Assembly (NCBI GenBank): GCA_039930945.1 | Contig: JBDTSW010000042.1 | Coordinates: 1-17,423, forward strand | Direction: 5' to 3' | DNA length: 17,423 nt | DNA from: JBDTSW01 sp039930945 | GTDB lineage: Bacteria; Actinomycetota; Thermoleophilia; Solirubrobacterales; 70-9 | In this document: in pieces, positions 1 to 6,749 of the stretch | Layout: each line of letters opens with the position of its first letter | Position numbering within the stretch: position 1 is the first letter of the stretch | Notes under the pieces: generated by a model | What the model saw: the letters and a program-made list of their open reading frames with translations, nothing else | Databases searched by the model: none | Told to the model about the DNA's origin: nothing | Program-made: the position numbers and the translations under genes

Positions 1-472
1 CCGGGTCGATCTTGGCCAGCGCGATCTCCGGCATCACCGTGTACTCGGCGAAGGTCGAGGTGCCCATGAAGTGCCGGATCTCCTCCCGATCACGGCGAAG
101 TCGTGTGGTTCCGTCGGGCAGATAGCCCTTGTTCTGCTGCTCGCGGATCGCCATGCAGAGGTTGGTGCGGGGATCGACGCAGTGGACGCACTCGCCACAC
201 TGAGGAGAGAACAGCGTGACCACGTGGTCGCCCGCTTCGAGCAGGCTGGCCCCCTCGCCGACGGCCTCGACCACCCCGGCCCCCTCATGCCCGAGAACGG
301 TGGGCGCGTAGCCGGACGGGTCGGCGCCCGACGCCGTGTAGAGGTCGGTGTGGCAGACGCCGCAGGCAACCAGCCGCACCAATACCTCGCCCTCGCCGGG
401 CTCCGCCAGGTCGAGCTCCTCGATCACCAGGGGCTCGCCGAAGCGCTCCAGCACGGCCGCTTTCACCTTCAT
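1..472 (-). CDS. Zinc-dependent alcohol dehydrogenase, class III-like, 3' end outside window (partial)
   Basis: The first 157 codons of a medium-chain zinc alcohol dehydrogenase, cut by the left edge. The GroES-like domain shows the catalytic-zinc residues Cys40-His41 and His62-Glu63. The structural zinc site is Cys92, Cys95, Cys98 and Cys106 (CGEC, CVHC, then NLC). The stretch MGTSTFAEYTV (136-146) is typical of class III enzymes, which oxidise S-hydroxymethyl-thiol adducts of formaldehyde. If the host lacks glutathione, as most actinobacteria do, the adduct could be with mycothiol or another thiol; that is inference. The ATG at 470-472 is supported by AGGAGG six bases upstream. It lies 72 bases downstream of argF on the same strand, with a hairpin between them. 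The Rossmann NAD-binding half is not visible, so the exact subfamily cannot be settled. Confidence 0.88.
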   Translation of the reverse strand, partial: MKVKAAVLERFGEPLVIEELDLAEPGEGEVLVRLVACGVCHTDLYTASGADPSGYAPTVLGHEGAGVVEAVGEGASLLEAGDHVVTLFSPQCGECVHCVDPRTNLCMAIREQQNKGYLPDGTTRLRRDREEIRHFMGTSTFAEYTVMPEIALAKIDP

Positions 473-478
473 CCGTGG

Positions 479-484
479 CCTCCT
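479..484 (-). promoter_or_regulatory. Ribosome binding site of the alcohol dehydrogenase
   Basis: AGGAGG on the minus strand, six bases before the ATG at 472-470. It fixes the start of the dehydrogenase and shows that this gene uses an ordinary Shine-Dalgarno, unlike several neighbours. Confidence 0.75.
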
Positions 485-527
485 CTCATCGGCCGCGCGA
501 TCATCGCACGCCGTAGCCGGCGGCGGA

Positions 528-543
528 CCGGCGCAAGCGCCGG
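528..543 (-). terminator. GC-only hairpin just after argF, possible terminator
   Basis: CCGGCGC and GCGCCGG are perfect inverted arms separated by two bases; physically a 6-bp stem with a 4-base loop. The hairpin begins one base after the argF stop codon. No U-tract follows on the minus strand, so it is either a tractless terminator, as proposed in some high-GC actinobacteria, or merely a 3'-end stabilising hairpin. It may separate argF from the dehydrogenase gene. Confidence 0.35.
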
Positions 544-544
544 C

Positions 545-1426
545 TCAGCCCACCAGCAGCTCGAGCAACGCCTTCTGCGCGTGCAGGCGGTTCTCGGCCT
601 GATCCCAGACGACCGAGCGCTCGCCGTAGAGGACCTCGGCCGTGATCTCGTCGCCGGGGTGCGCCGGCAGGCAATGCATGACGATTGCGCGCTCGGAGGC
701 CGCTCTGACGAGCGCCTTGTCGACACGGTAGGGCCCGAGGTCGGCGCGGCGGCGCTCGGCCTCCGTCTCCCGCCCGATCGAGATCCAGACGTCGGTGTAG
801 ACGGCGTCGGCGCCCGCCACCGCCTGCAGCGGGTCGTCGGTGTCGAGCGCTGCCAGCCCGGGCTCCAGCCCGTAGCCCTGGGGCGAGGCCACGCGCACCT
901 CGACCCCGACGCGACGCCCGAGCAGGGCGAGCGAGCGGGCGACGTTGTTGCCGTCGCCGACATAGGCGACGACCAGTCCCTCGAGCGCGCCGAAGCGCTC
1001 GCGCAGGGTCAGCAGGTCGGCCAGCGCCTGGCAGGGATGGTGCATGGAGGTGAGCCCGTTGACCACCGGCACTTCCGACGAGCCCGCGAACTCGGCAAGG
1101 GTCTGCTGCGAGGCGGTGCGGACGACGATCGCCGCGACGAAGCGCGAGAGGGTCCGCGCCGTGTCGGAGACCGATTCCCCCCTGGTCAGCTGCAGCTCGT
1201 CTCCGCGCAGCACCACCGGCGTGCCGCCGAGCTCGGCGACTCCCACCTCGAACGACACCCGGGTCCGGGTCGACGGCTGCTCGAAGAGGAGCGCGACCGA
1301 GCGGCCGTCCAGGGGCCGCTTCGCCTCGCCGCTCCCGCGGGCCGCCTTCAATTCCGCCGCGCGATCGAGCAGCGCCGCCAGCTCCGGCGGCGCGATCTCC
1401 TCGCCGGTGAGGAAGTTCCAGGCCAT
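545..1426 (-). CDS. argF: Ornithine carbamoyltransferase
   Basis: Transfers the carbamoyl group of carbamoyl phosphate to ornithine to make citrulline, in cytosolic arginine biosynthesis. The 293 residues carry the family signatures in order: STRTR (52-56) for carbamoyl phosphate, HPCQ (130-133), the ornithine loop DVWISIG (212-218), catalytic HCLP (251-254) and the C-terminal Arg280. The ornithine loop normally reads SMG; here it is SIG. Length is slightly below the usual 300-330. No other arg gene is visible nearby, so it is not in a classic arg operon in this window. The ATG at 1426 has no Shine-Dalgarno but a -10-like TACCAT 12 bases upstream. The neighbouring EEP gene diverges after only 29 bases. 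N-acetylornithine or another transcarbamylase is less likely given the intact HCLP and HPCQ motifs. Confidence 0.93.
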   Translation of the reverse strand: MAWNFLTGEEIAPPELAALLDRAAELKAARGSGEAKRPLDGRSVALLFEQPSTRTRVSFEVGVAELGGTPVVLRGDELQLTRGESVSDTARTLSRFVAAIVVRTASQQTLAEFAGSSEVPVVNGLTSMHHPCQALADLLTLRERFGALEGLVVAYVGDGNNVARSLALLGRRVGVEVRVASPQGYGLEPGLAALDTDDPLQAVAGADAVYTDVWISIGRETEAERRRADLGPYRVDKALVRAASERAIVMHCLPAHPGDEITAEVLYGERSVVWDQAENRLHAQKALLELLVG

Positions 1427-1455
1427 TCGAGGCGCGGCATGGTACGCCTTCGCGG
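1427..1455. promoter_or_regulatory. Divergent promoter region, argF / EEP gene
   Basis: Only 29 bases separate the two start codons. On the minus strand TACCAT (1439-1444) is a 4/6 match to the -10 consensus, placed 12 bases before the argF ATG, which would give a leader of a few bases at most. No convincing -10 is seen for the plus-strand gene, and neither start has a Shine-Dalgarno. No good -35 is apparent. Confidence 0.3.
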
Positions 1456-2268
1456 ATGACCGTGCACCTGCTCAGCTGGAATCTGTTCCACGGGCGCGAC
1501 TTCCCGCCCGACCCGAAGCTGTTCACCCCGCGCTCCCGGCTGCTTCGCACGACCGAGCGCAACGCGACCCACGTGCAGGTCAACCGGGAGCTGCTCGACG
1601 AGTTCGCCGCGGTGCTCGCAGGCGCCCGCTGGGACATCGTACTGCTGCAGGAGTGCCCGCCGCGCTTTGCGGAGCCGCTGGGGCGGAGGTGCGAGGCCGA
1701 GGTCCACCGCGCGCTGACCGCCCGCAACGCCCTGTTGCCGCTGACCTCGGCGCTGGCACGCCACAACCCGGATCTGATCGCCTCCTGGGAGGGAGGCTCG
1801 AACACGACGCTCGTGCGCCGCGCCGGGTCGACCGGGCCGATCGCCGACCGGCGCCGGCTGACCCTGCGCCCGAGCGCCCGCCCGGAGCGACGGACGATGG
1901 GCTTCACCCGCCTGGCGAGCGGGCTCTGCGTGGCCAACCTCCACGCCAGCACCTCGGACTCACGGGCGGAGGAGGAGGTCCTCGCGGCGGCGGCCCGGGC
2001 CGTCGAGTGGGCAGGGGATGCCCCGCTGGTGCTCGGCGGCGACCTCAACGTCCGCCCATGCCAGGGCGAGGTCTTCGTCGAGCTGCGCGAGCGCTACGGC
2101 TTCTCGGCTCCGGCCGACCCCGACGCGATCGACCACCTGCTTGCCCGTGGCCTCGAGGTGGTGGAGCCCGCCCGTGTCTGGCCGCCGCAGGCCAGGGAGC
2201 TGAGCGAGCAGGACCTGGCGCTGCGCCCCTCGGACCACTCCCCGGTGCAGGCCAGCTTCCGCCTCTGA
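1456..2268 (+). CDS. Endonuclease/exonuclease/phosphatase family protein, cytosolic
   Basis: A 270-residue protein with the full set of EEP active-site motifs: SWNL (Asn9), LLQE (Glu66), NLHAS (Asn161, His163), GGDLN (Asp196, Asn198), IDH (Asp226, His227) and SDHSP (Asp260, His261). The fold cleaves phosphodiester or phosphomonoester bonds with Mg2+; members include exonuclease III-like nucleases, inositol polyphosphate phosphatases and sphingomyelinases. There is no signal peptide, so it acts in the cytosol. Its substrate cannot be read from the sequence. The ATG has no Shine-Dalgarno and is divergent from argF, suggesting a very short or absent leader. The next gene follows after 63 bases in the same direction but has its own strong ribosome binding site. 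It differs clearly from the secreted EEP protein at 14703-15869. Confidence 0.85.
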   Translation: MTVHLLSWNLFHGRDFPPDPKLFTPRSRLLRTTERNATHVQVNRELLDEFAAVLAGARWDIVLLQECPPRFAEPLGRRCEAEVHRALTARNALLPLTSALARHNPDLIASWEGGSNTTLVRRAGSTGPIADRRRLTLRPSARPERRTMGFTRLASGLCVANLHASTSDSRAEEEVLAAAARAVEWAGDAPLVLGGDLNVRPCQGEVFVELRERYGFSAPADPDAIDHLLARGLEVVEPARVWPPQARELSEQDLALRPSDHSPVQASFRL

Positions 2269-2319
2269 GGCCCGGCGCGTGCGATAGTGAGCCCCCAAGC
2301 CCGTTCCGGGGCGTGACCG

Positions 2320-2325
2320 AAGGAG
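2320..2325 (+). promoter_or_regulatory. Ribosome binding site deciding the start at 2332
   Basis: AAGGAG abuts an ATG at 2326 directly, leaving no spacer, but is six bases from the second ATG at 2332. The second ATG is therefore the likely start, giving a protein beginning MAQTK. Confidence 0.75.
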
Positions 2326-2331
2326 ATGCTG

Positions 2332-2961
2332 ATGGCGCAGACCAAGAGTGGCTCGAAGAAGGGTTCGGCGAAGAAGGCCGGCGCAAAGGGCGCGGCGGCG
2401 AAGGGCAAGGCCAAGCGAACGCCCAGCAAGAGCTCGGCGTCGCCTCCGGCGGCCGCCGCGCGCAGCGACAAGAGCGTGCAGGCTTTCCGCGACGCCCTCG
2501 ATCGCAGCTTCACGCTCTCCCGCGACCGACTCCAGGAGGTCGTCGACGACGCCGTCGAGCGCGGGCGGATGACCCGCGACGACGCCAACGAGCTCGTCAG
2601 CCGCATCGTCAGCCGCGGCCGACAGCAGACCGACGATCTCATGCGCGATCTCGAGAAGCTGCTCGAGCAGGCCCGCAAGGAGGTCGAGCCGGCCCGCAAG
2701 CGCGCCGGCGCCGCCGTCGAGCGCGCGGGCCGCGCCGCCAGGGACGCCGCCGACAAGCCGCTGGCCCGCGCGGACCGCCTGCGCAGGCGCACGGGCGCCC
2801 CCGGCGGCCCGATCTCGGCCTACGAGCAGCTCACCGCCGCTCAGGTGAAGTCGAGGCTGAGCGATCTCTCCAAGCCCGAGCTGCGCAAGGTCCGCACCCA
2901 GGAGCGCAGCGGCAAGGCCCGCAAGAGCGTGCTCGCGGATATAGACAAGCGCCTGGGCTAG
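2332..2961 (+). CDS. Phasin-like / histone-tailed coiled-coil protein of unknown function
   Basis: A 209-residue basic protein in three parts. Residues 1-45 are a low-complexity tail of Lys, Ala, Ser and Gly with several AKK/AKG steps, resembling the C-tails of H1-like and HU-like proteins. Residues 46-150 are charged and helical (for example the segment around RMTRDDANELVSRIV, 79-93), resembling phasins and polyhydroxyalkanoate-granule-associated proteins. Residues 160-209 form a small helical module with SDLSKPELRKVRTQER and a final LADIDKRLG, a C-terminal pattern I associate with actinobacterial proteins of unassigned role. No enzyme motif, signal peptide or membrane segment is seen. The tail suggests nucleic-acid or polyanion binding; the middle suggests self-association. 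Granule coat and nucleoid protein are both possible, and I cannot choose between them. Confidence 0.75.
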   Translation: MAQTKSGSKKGSAKKAGAKGAAAKGKAKRTPSKSSASPPAAAARSDKSVQAFRDALDRSFTLSRDRLQEVVDDAVERGRMTRDDANELVSRIVSRGRQQTDDLMRDLEKLLEQARKEVEPARKRAGAAVERAGRAARDAADKPLARADRLRRRTGAPGGPISAYEQLTAAQVKSRLSDLSKPELRKVRTQERSGKARKSVLADIDKRLG

Positions 2962-3016
2962 CGACGAAGTCGCGGTAGACCACAGCCACCCTGCCGGGTA
3001 AGGCTGGGACCCTAAC

Positions 3017-3053
3017 CCGGCCAGACCGGACGCGCAGCGGAGGATCTGGCCGG
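3017..3053. terminator. Hairpin between convergent genes, possible bidirectional terminator
   Basis: CCGGCCAGA (3017-3025) and TCTGGCCGG (3045-3053) are perfect 9-bp inverted arms around a 19-base loop. The structure lies between the stop of the rightward basic protein (2961) and the stop of the leftward peptidase (3056). On the plus strand it is followed by the weakly T-rich TGTTATT; on the minus strand there is no U-tract. The position suits a shared terminator, but the loop is long. Confidence 0.4.
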
Positions 3054-3055
3054 TG

Positions 3056-4570
3056 TTATTCCGAGGCGGCGGAGCAGACGCCGGGGCTCTCCATGAGCTC
3101 GCGGGCCATGACGCCGAAGTCGAGGTCGATGCCGAGCTCCTGGGCGAGCAGCTCGTCGGCGTCGAGGCGCTGCCCGTGGGCCCACAGCCGGCGAAGCCAC
3201 TCGCCCGCCTCGGCGCTGGCGAACCAGCGCTCGCCGAAGCGCTGACGAAGCTCGGCTCGCCAGTGGGTCTCCAGCGCCCACGCCCGCAGGTAGCAGGCAA
3301 CGTAGAAGCCGGGGTCGACGTCGGAGGCCCAAGCGGCCTGCGGCCATTCAATCCTGGTCGCCGAGCCAAGCAGCTGCGAGTAGCGAGCGGGCATCCGCGC
3401 CAGGTCCGGCGAGGCGGCGTGGAGGTCGAGCTCGTAGGCGAGCTTGGCCGCGTAGCGGCGCAGCAGCACCAGCCGGGCGGCGCGGCCCTGGGCGACCGTG
3501 GCGGCCGCGTCGTCGAGGCCGAGGTGGTCCTGCAGCCAGAGCGGATCCTCGGTCATGTTCTCGAACAGAAAGGCGAAGGACTCGGTGACCGAGTTGTCGC
3601 CGAGGTGTCGGAACTCGAAGGGGAGCGCCTCGGTCACGTTCGCGTAGTGCTCGGTGTGTCCGGCCTCGTGAAACAGGGCCCCGTAGTCGTCGCGCCCGCC
3701 CACCGGGGCGATCACCAGGTAGACCTCGCCGGGCACGAGCACCGGTGAGCAGAACGCTCGCGGGTCCTTGCTCGCCCGCGGCTCGGTGTCGAGGTGGACG
3801 TTGCCCTGCGAGCGCAGGTCGACGCCGAGCGCGCCCAGCGTGGCGTCGAGCGAGCCGACCAGCGAGGAGGCCGGGAAGTCGGCGTCGAGCTCGGGGGCGC
3901 GGAAGAAACGCGAGACGTCCGAGCGGGCGAGCTCCCCCAGCGGCGGCAGGCCGGCAGCAGCGAGCCTGGGGTCGACCAGCAGCGGGTAGGCGTCGTCGGT
4001 GGCGCGCAGGAAGGCCCGGGTCTGCTCGGCCAGCGCTGCCAGGTCGAGGCCACGGACGTCGGCATATGCATCCGCGTACCCGCTCCAGCCGAGCTCGCGG
4101 CAGAGCTGGTGCGAGCGTTCGAGCGCGGCCAGGTGCAGGGGGTTGAGCCGCTCGACCAGGAGCTGGTCCCGCGCCGCCTCGAGCTCGGCGCGGCGGGCGG
4201 CGTCGGGCTCATTGGCCTGCTCGATCGGCACCTGGCGGTAGCCGACCGTCCCCCGCTCGGTCTCGACCGCCAGGGTCGCCTCGAGCTTGGCGGTCTCCTC
4301 GGCCTCGCGCTGGCTCGCGCAGCCGAGGCAGCCGTCCAGCGCAAACGAGAGCAGGTAGCGCAGCCGGCGGCGCTCCTCGCCGTCGGCGCCCGCCGCCGCC
4401 TCGCGCAGGTCACCGACCACCTCCCGGTCGAAGAGCCAACCGTGGCGGGCATAGATCGGCTCGATCTCGAGCTCGGTCTTGTGTCCTGCGAGGTGCAGGT
4501 AGTACTCGCGCTCGAGCGAGCCGACGAAGGCCTCGGCGGCCTGGCGATAGGAGTCGAGGTCAATCGGCAT
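3056..4570 (-). CDS. M3-like zinc metallopeptidase
   Basis: A 504-residue, mostly helical protein with a zinc-peptidase site. HEAGH (301-305, context LFHEAGHTEHYA) supplies two His ligands and the catalytic Glu. Glu330 in VTESFAF, 25 residues after the second His, is the likely third ligand, the spacing expected of M3 oligopeptidases (thimet oligopeptidase, oligoendopeptidase F). DPGFYVACYLRAW (419-431) resembles the substrate-binding Tyr region near the M3 C-terminus. Canonical M3 enzymes have an aromatic residue within HExGH and are usually 580-700 residues, so this is a shorter, divergent relative. No signal peptide is present, so a cytosolic role in peptide turnover is likely. Cys81 and Cys84 form an isolated CLGC pair. 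The ATG lies 23 bases from the divergent methyltransferase start with no Shine-Dalgarno. Confidence 0.8.
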   Translation of the reverse strand: MPIDLDSYRQAAEAFVGSLEREYYLHLAGHKTELEIEPIYARHGWLFDREVVGDLREAAAGADGEERRRLRYLLSFALDGCLGCASQREAEETAKLEATLAVETERGTVGYRQVPIEQANEPDAARRAELEAARDQLLVERLNPLHLAALERSHQLCRELGWSGYADAYADVRGLDLAALAEQTRAFLRATDDAYPLLVDPRLAAAGLPPLGELARSDVSRFFRAPELDADFPASSLVGSLDATLGALGVDLRSQGNVHLDTEPRASKDPRAFCSPVLVPGEVYLVIAPVGGRDDYGALFHEAGHTEHYANVTEALPFEFRHLGDNSVTESFAFLFENMTEDPLWLQDHLGLDDAAATVAQGRAARLVLLRRYAAKLAYELDLHAASPDLARMPARYSQLLGSATRIEWPQAAWASDVDPGFYVACYLRAWALETHWRAELRQRFGERWFASAEAGEWLRRLWAHGQRLDADELLAQELGIDLDFGVMARELMESPGVCSAASE

Positions 4571-4593
4571 CGAATCGTCAATCTATTCGGCAG
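4571..4593. promoter_or_regulatory. Divergent overlapping promoters, peptidase / RNA methyltransferase
   Basis: Two oppositely directed genes share 23 bases whose centre is unusually AT-rich for this window. TCTATT (4582-4587, plus, 4/6 to the -10 consensus) sits six bases before the ATG at 4594. TAGATT (4580-4585, minus, 4/6) sits nine bases before the ATG at 4570. The two hexamers overlap, so the two directions would compete for polymerase. Both placements imply transcripts starting at or within about two bases of the start codon, and no Shine-Dalgarno is present on either side. Confidence 0.4.
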
Positions 4594-5958
4594 ATGGAGT
4601 CGACTACCGAAGATCTGGGCGGCGAAGCGCGCACCCGGGCCCAGCGCCCCGATCGCGGCCAGGAGCTCGAGCTTGAGGTGACGGCGCTCGCCCATGGGGG
4701 GCGAGGGATCGCCAGGAAGCAGGGCTACGTCGTCTTCGTCGCCGGGGCGCTCCCCGGCGACATCGTCCGGGCCCGCATCTCGAAGCCGAAGCGAAACTAC
4801 GCCGAGGCGACCGCGGTGAAGCTGATCCGCCCAGCCCCCGATCGGGTCGCCGACACCTGCACCCACGGCGGCGCGCCCTGCCCGGGCGCGTCCTGGCAGG
4901 GACTGCCCTACGAGGCGCAGCTGGAGCACAAGCGCTCCCAGGTCGACGACGCCCTGCGCCGGATCGGGCGCCTCGACGGCTTCGAGACCGAGGCGATCGA
5001 GCCGTCGGTGCAGCGGTGGCGCTACCGCAACAAGCTCGAGTACTCCTTCGGCGAGCGCGATGGCCGGCTCGTGCTCGGCTTTCACCCCCGCGGGAGTTGG
5101 CACGAGGTGGTCGACGTCGAGGATTGCCGGCTCGCATCCGAGGCATCGAACGCCGCCCGCAACGAGGTGCGAGAGTGGGCCGTCGCCGAGGGCATCTCCG
5201 CCTACGACCCCCGCGACCACACGGGGGTGCTGCGCAACCTGGTGGTGCGCGACTCCGCCCGCACCGGACAGGTGCAGACTCGCCTGGTCACCTCGGTGGC
5301 GTCGTTTGGCCGCCCGCCCGTGGACCTGCACACCGCGGTCGAGGGGCCTGGCTCCGGGACCTCCGGGCCGACCGGCGCCCTCGGCGAGCACTACCTCGGC
5401 GAGGAGCTGTGCGGCCTGCGCTTCCGCGTCGGCCCGACCGCCTTCCTGCAGACGAACACGGCCACCGCCGAGACGCTGTACGGGGTGGCGGCCGAGTTCG
5501 CCGGCCTGACCGGCTCCGAGCGAGTCTTCGACCTCTTCTGCGGGATCGGCACGATCACCCTGACGCTGGCTCGCAACGCCGGCGAGATCTGGGGACTGGA
5601 GTCGGTTGAAGAGGCAATCGCCGACGCCGAGCACAACGCCCGCCGCAACGAGATCGGCAACGCTCGCTTCGTCGCGGCCGACGCCCGCCTTGGAATCCGG
5701 CCGCTGGTCGAGCAGGCGGGCAAGCCGGACGTGGTCGTCGTCGACCCGCCGCGCTCCGGCCTCTCGAAGAAGATCGTGCGGCGGCTGATCGAGTGCGAGG
5801 CCGAGCGGATCGTCTACGTCTCCTGCAACCCGACGACGCTGGCGCCGAACGCCGCGCAGCTGGCCGAGGCGGGATACCGGCTGCGGCGGGTGCGCCCCGT
5901 GGACATGTTCCCCCAGACCCCGCATGTCGAGTGCGTCGCGCTGTTGGAGCGCGGGTAG
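4594..5958 (+). CDS. RlmD/TrmA-family RNA (uracil-5-)-methyltransferase
   Basis: SAM-dependent enzyme of the TrmA/RlmCD family that methylates C5 of a uridine, most likely in 23S rRNA. An N-terminal TRAM RNA-binding domain covers about residues 23-83. The methyltransferase domain has FLQTN (284-288), the SAM loop DLFCGIGT (313-320), DPPRSGL (384-390), the catalytic nucleophile Cys411 in YVSCNPTTL and the general base Glu446 in HVECVALLER. Length 454 is normal. RlmD-type proteins carry a 4Fe-4S cluster bound by C-x5-C-x2-C plus a later Cys. Here Cys89, Cys96 and Cys178 are present, but the third ligand position reads Ala99 (CPGAS). The cluster may be lost or bound differently. Which uridine is modified cannot be decided by sequence alone. 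A flavin-type oxidoreductase gene follows after 10 bases. Confidence 0.9.
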   Translation: MESTTEDLGGEARTRAQRPDRGQELELEVTALAHGGRGIARKQGYVVFVAGALPGDIVRARISKPKRNYAEATAVKLIRPAPDRVADTCTHGGAPCPGASWQGLPYEAQLEHKRSQVDDALRRIGRLDGFETEAIEPSVQRWRYRNKLEYSFGERDGRLVLGFHPRGSWHEVVDVEDCRLASEASNAARNEVREWAVAEGISAYDPRDHTGVLRNLVVRDSARTGQVQTRLVTSVASFGRPPVDLHTAVEGPGSGTSGPTGALGEHYLGEELCGLRFRVGPTAFLQTNTATAETLYGVAAEFAGLTGSERVFDLFCGIGTITLTLARNAGEIWGLESVEEAIADAEHNARRNEIGNARFVAADARLGIRPLVEQAGKPDVVVVDPPRSGLSKKIVRRLIECEAERIVYVSCNPTTLAPNAAQLAEAGYRLRRVRPVDMFPQTPHVECVALLERG

Positions 5959-5968
5959 GGTGGCGGCG

Positions 5969-6745
5969 ATGTCACGAGGATTCGGAGTCGCGGCGGGGCT
6001 GGACGCAGAGGTGGCCGCAGCGCTCGCGGGGCGCTGCGCCGGGCTCGGCTACGACTCGATCTGGTCCAACGACCATCCCGGCGCGCTTGGGCTGGAGACG
6101 CTCGTGGTCTTTGGCGAGGCCGCCCCCGAGCTCGAGCTGGGCGTCGCCGTGATGGCGCTCGACCGCCACCAGCCGGCGGAGATCGCCGGCCATGTCGAGC
6201 GGCTGGGCCTCGACCGCGATCGGCTTTGGCTGGGCGTCGGCGCCGGCTTCGGTCGCCGCCCGCTGACCGCGGTGCGCGAGGCCGAGCCCGCGCTGCGCGA
6301 GGCGCTGCCCGGGGTGCGGCTGGTGCTCGCCGCGATGGGCCCGAGGATGTCCGCGTTCGCCGGCGAGCGCTTCGACGGCGTCTTCTTCAACTGGATGACG
6401 CCCGCCTTCGCCCGCTCCGCCCGCGAACAGGTCGAGGCCGGGGCCCGCGCCATGGGGCGCGAGACGCCGCCGGTGCTGGGCTACGTCCGCCTCGCCGTCG
6501 GCCCAGACGCCGGTCGGCGTCTGGCCAAGGAGGAGGGCTTCTACCGCCAGCTCCACGACGGCTACCGCAACCACTTCGCCCGCCTCGGCGAGCCCGAGGG
6601 CACGGTCGGGATCGCCGCCGCCGACCGCCGACAGGCGCAGCGCGAGCTTGCCGAATACGACGCCCTCGACACGGTCGTGGTCAGGGGCCTGGCCTCCGCC
6701 AGCCTCGAGGCGATGGGAGCGGTGGCCGAGGCCGCCGCTCCGTAG
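5969..6745 (+). CDS. Luciferase-like (LLM class) flavin- or F420-dependent oxidoreductase
   Basis: A 258-residue TIM-barrel-type protein. Evidence is the N-terminal GLGYDSIWSNDH, the WLGVGAGF strand-turn and the segment AGERFDGVFFNWMTP, which matches the LLM pattern of an Ala-rich helix followed by ADGV and a cofactor-contact strand. Actinobacterial members often use F420 rather than FMN; no residue here decides between them. The substrate is unknown. It is shorter than most LLM proteins (280-340), suggesting trimmed barrel insertions. I chose the ATG at 5969 because the protein then opens directly on the first barrel strand; an upstream in-frame ATG at 5924 lies inside the methyltransferase gene. 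The 10-base gap from the methyltransferase suggests cotranscription. It ends four bases from the stop of the convergent glycosylase homologue. Confidence 0.75.
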   Translation: MSRGFGVAAGLDAEVAAALAGRCAGLGYDSIWSNDHPGALGLETLVVFGEAAPELELGVAVMALDRHQPAEIAGHVERLGLDRDRLWLGVGAGFGRRPLTAVREAEPALREALPGVRLVLAAMGPRMSAFAGERFDGVFFNWMTPAFARSAREQVEAGARAMGRETPPVLGYVRLAVGPDAGRRLAKEEGFYRQLHDGYRNHFARLGEPEGTVGIAAADRRQAQRELAEYDALDTVVVRGLASASLEAMGAVAEAAAP

Positions 6746-6749
6746 CTGC

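Noticed and set aside
501..2048. Very long open frames antisense or out of frame to genes, such as 501-2048 minus, 1044-2978 plus and 6750-8702 minus.
   Set aside because: They are side effects of high GC: Arg/Pro/Ala-rich translations without motifs, lying over genes with clear active-site signatures. The 6750-8702 frame is real only in its last 201 codons, the glycosylase homologue.
2281..2290. A -10-like GATAGT upstream of the basic protein gene.
   Set aside because: No -35 at a suitable distance, and only a 4/6 match; too weak to list as a promoter.
5924..5968. An earlier in-frame ATG for the LLM oxidoreductase, adding 15 residues.
   Set aside because: The extension lies inside the methyltransferase gene, has no homology-like character, and the ATG at 5969 begins directly at the first barrel strand.
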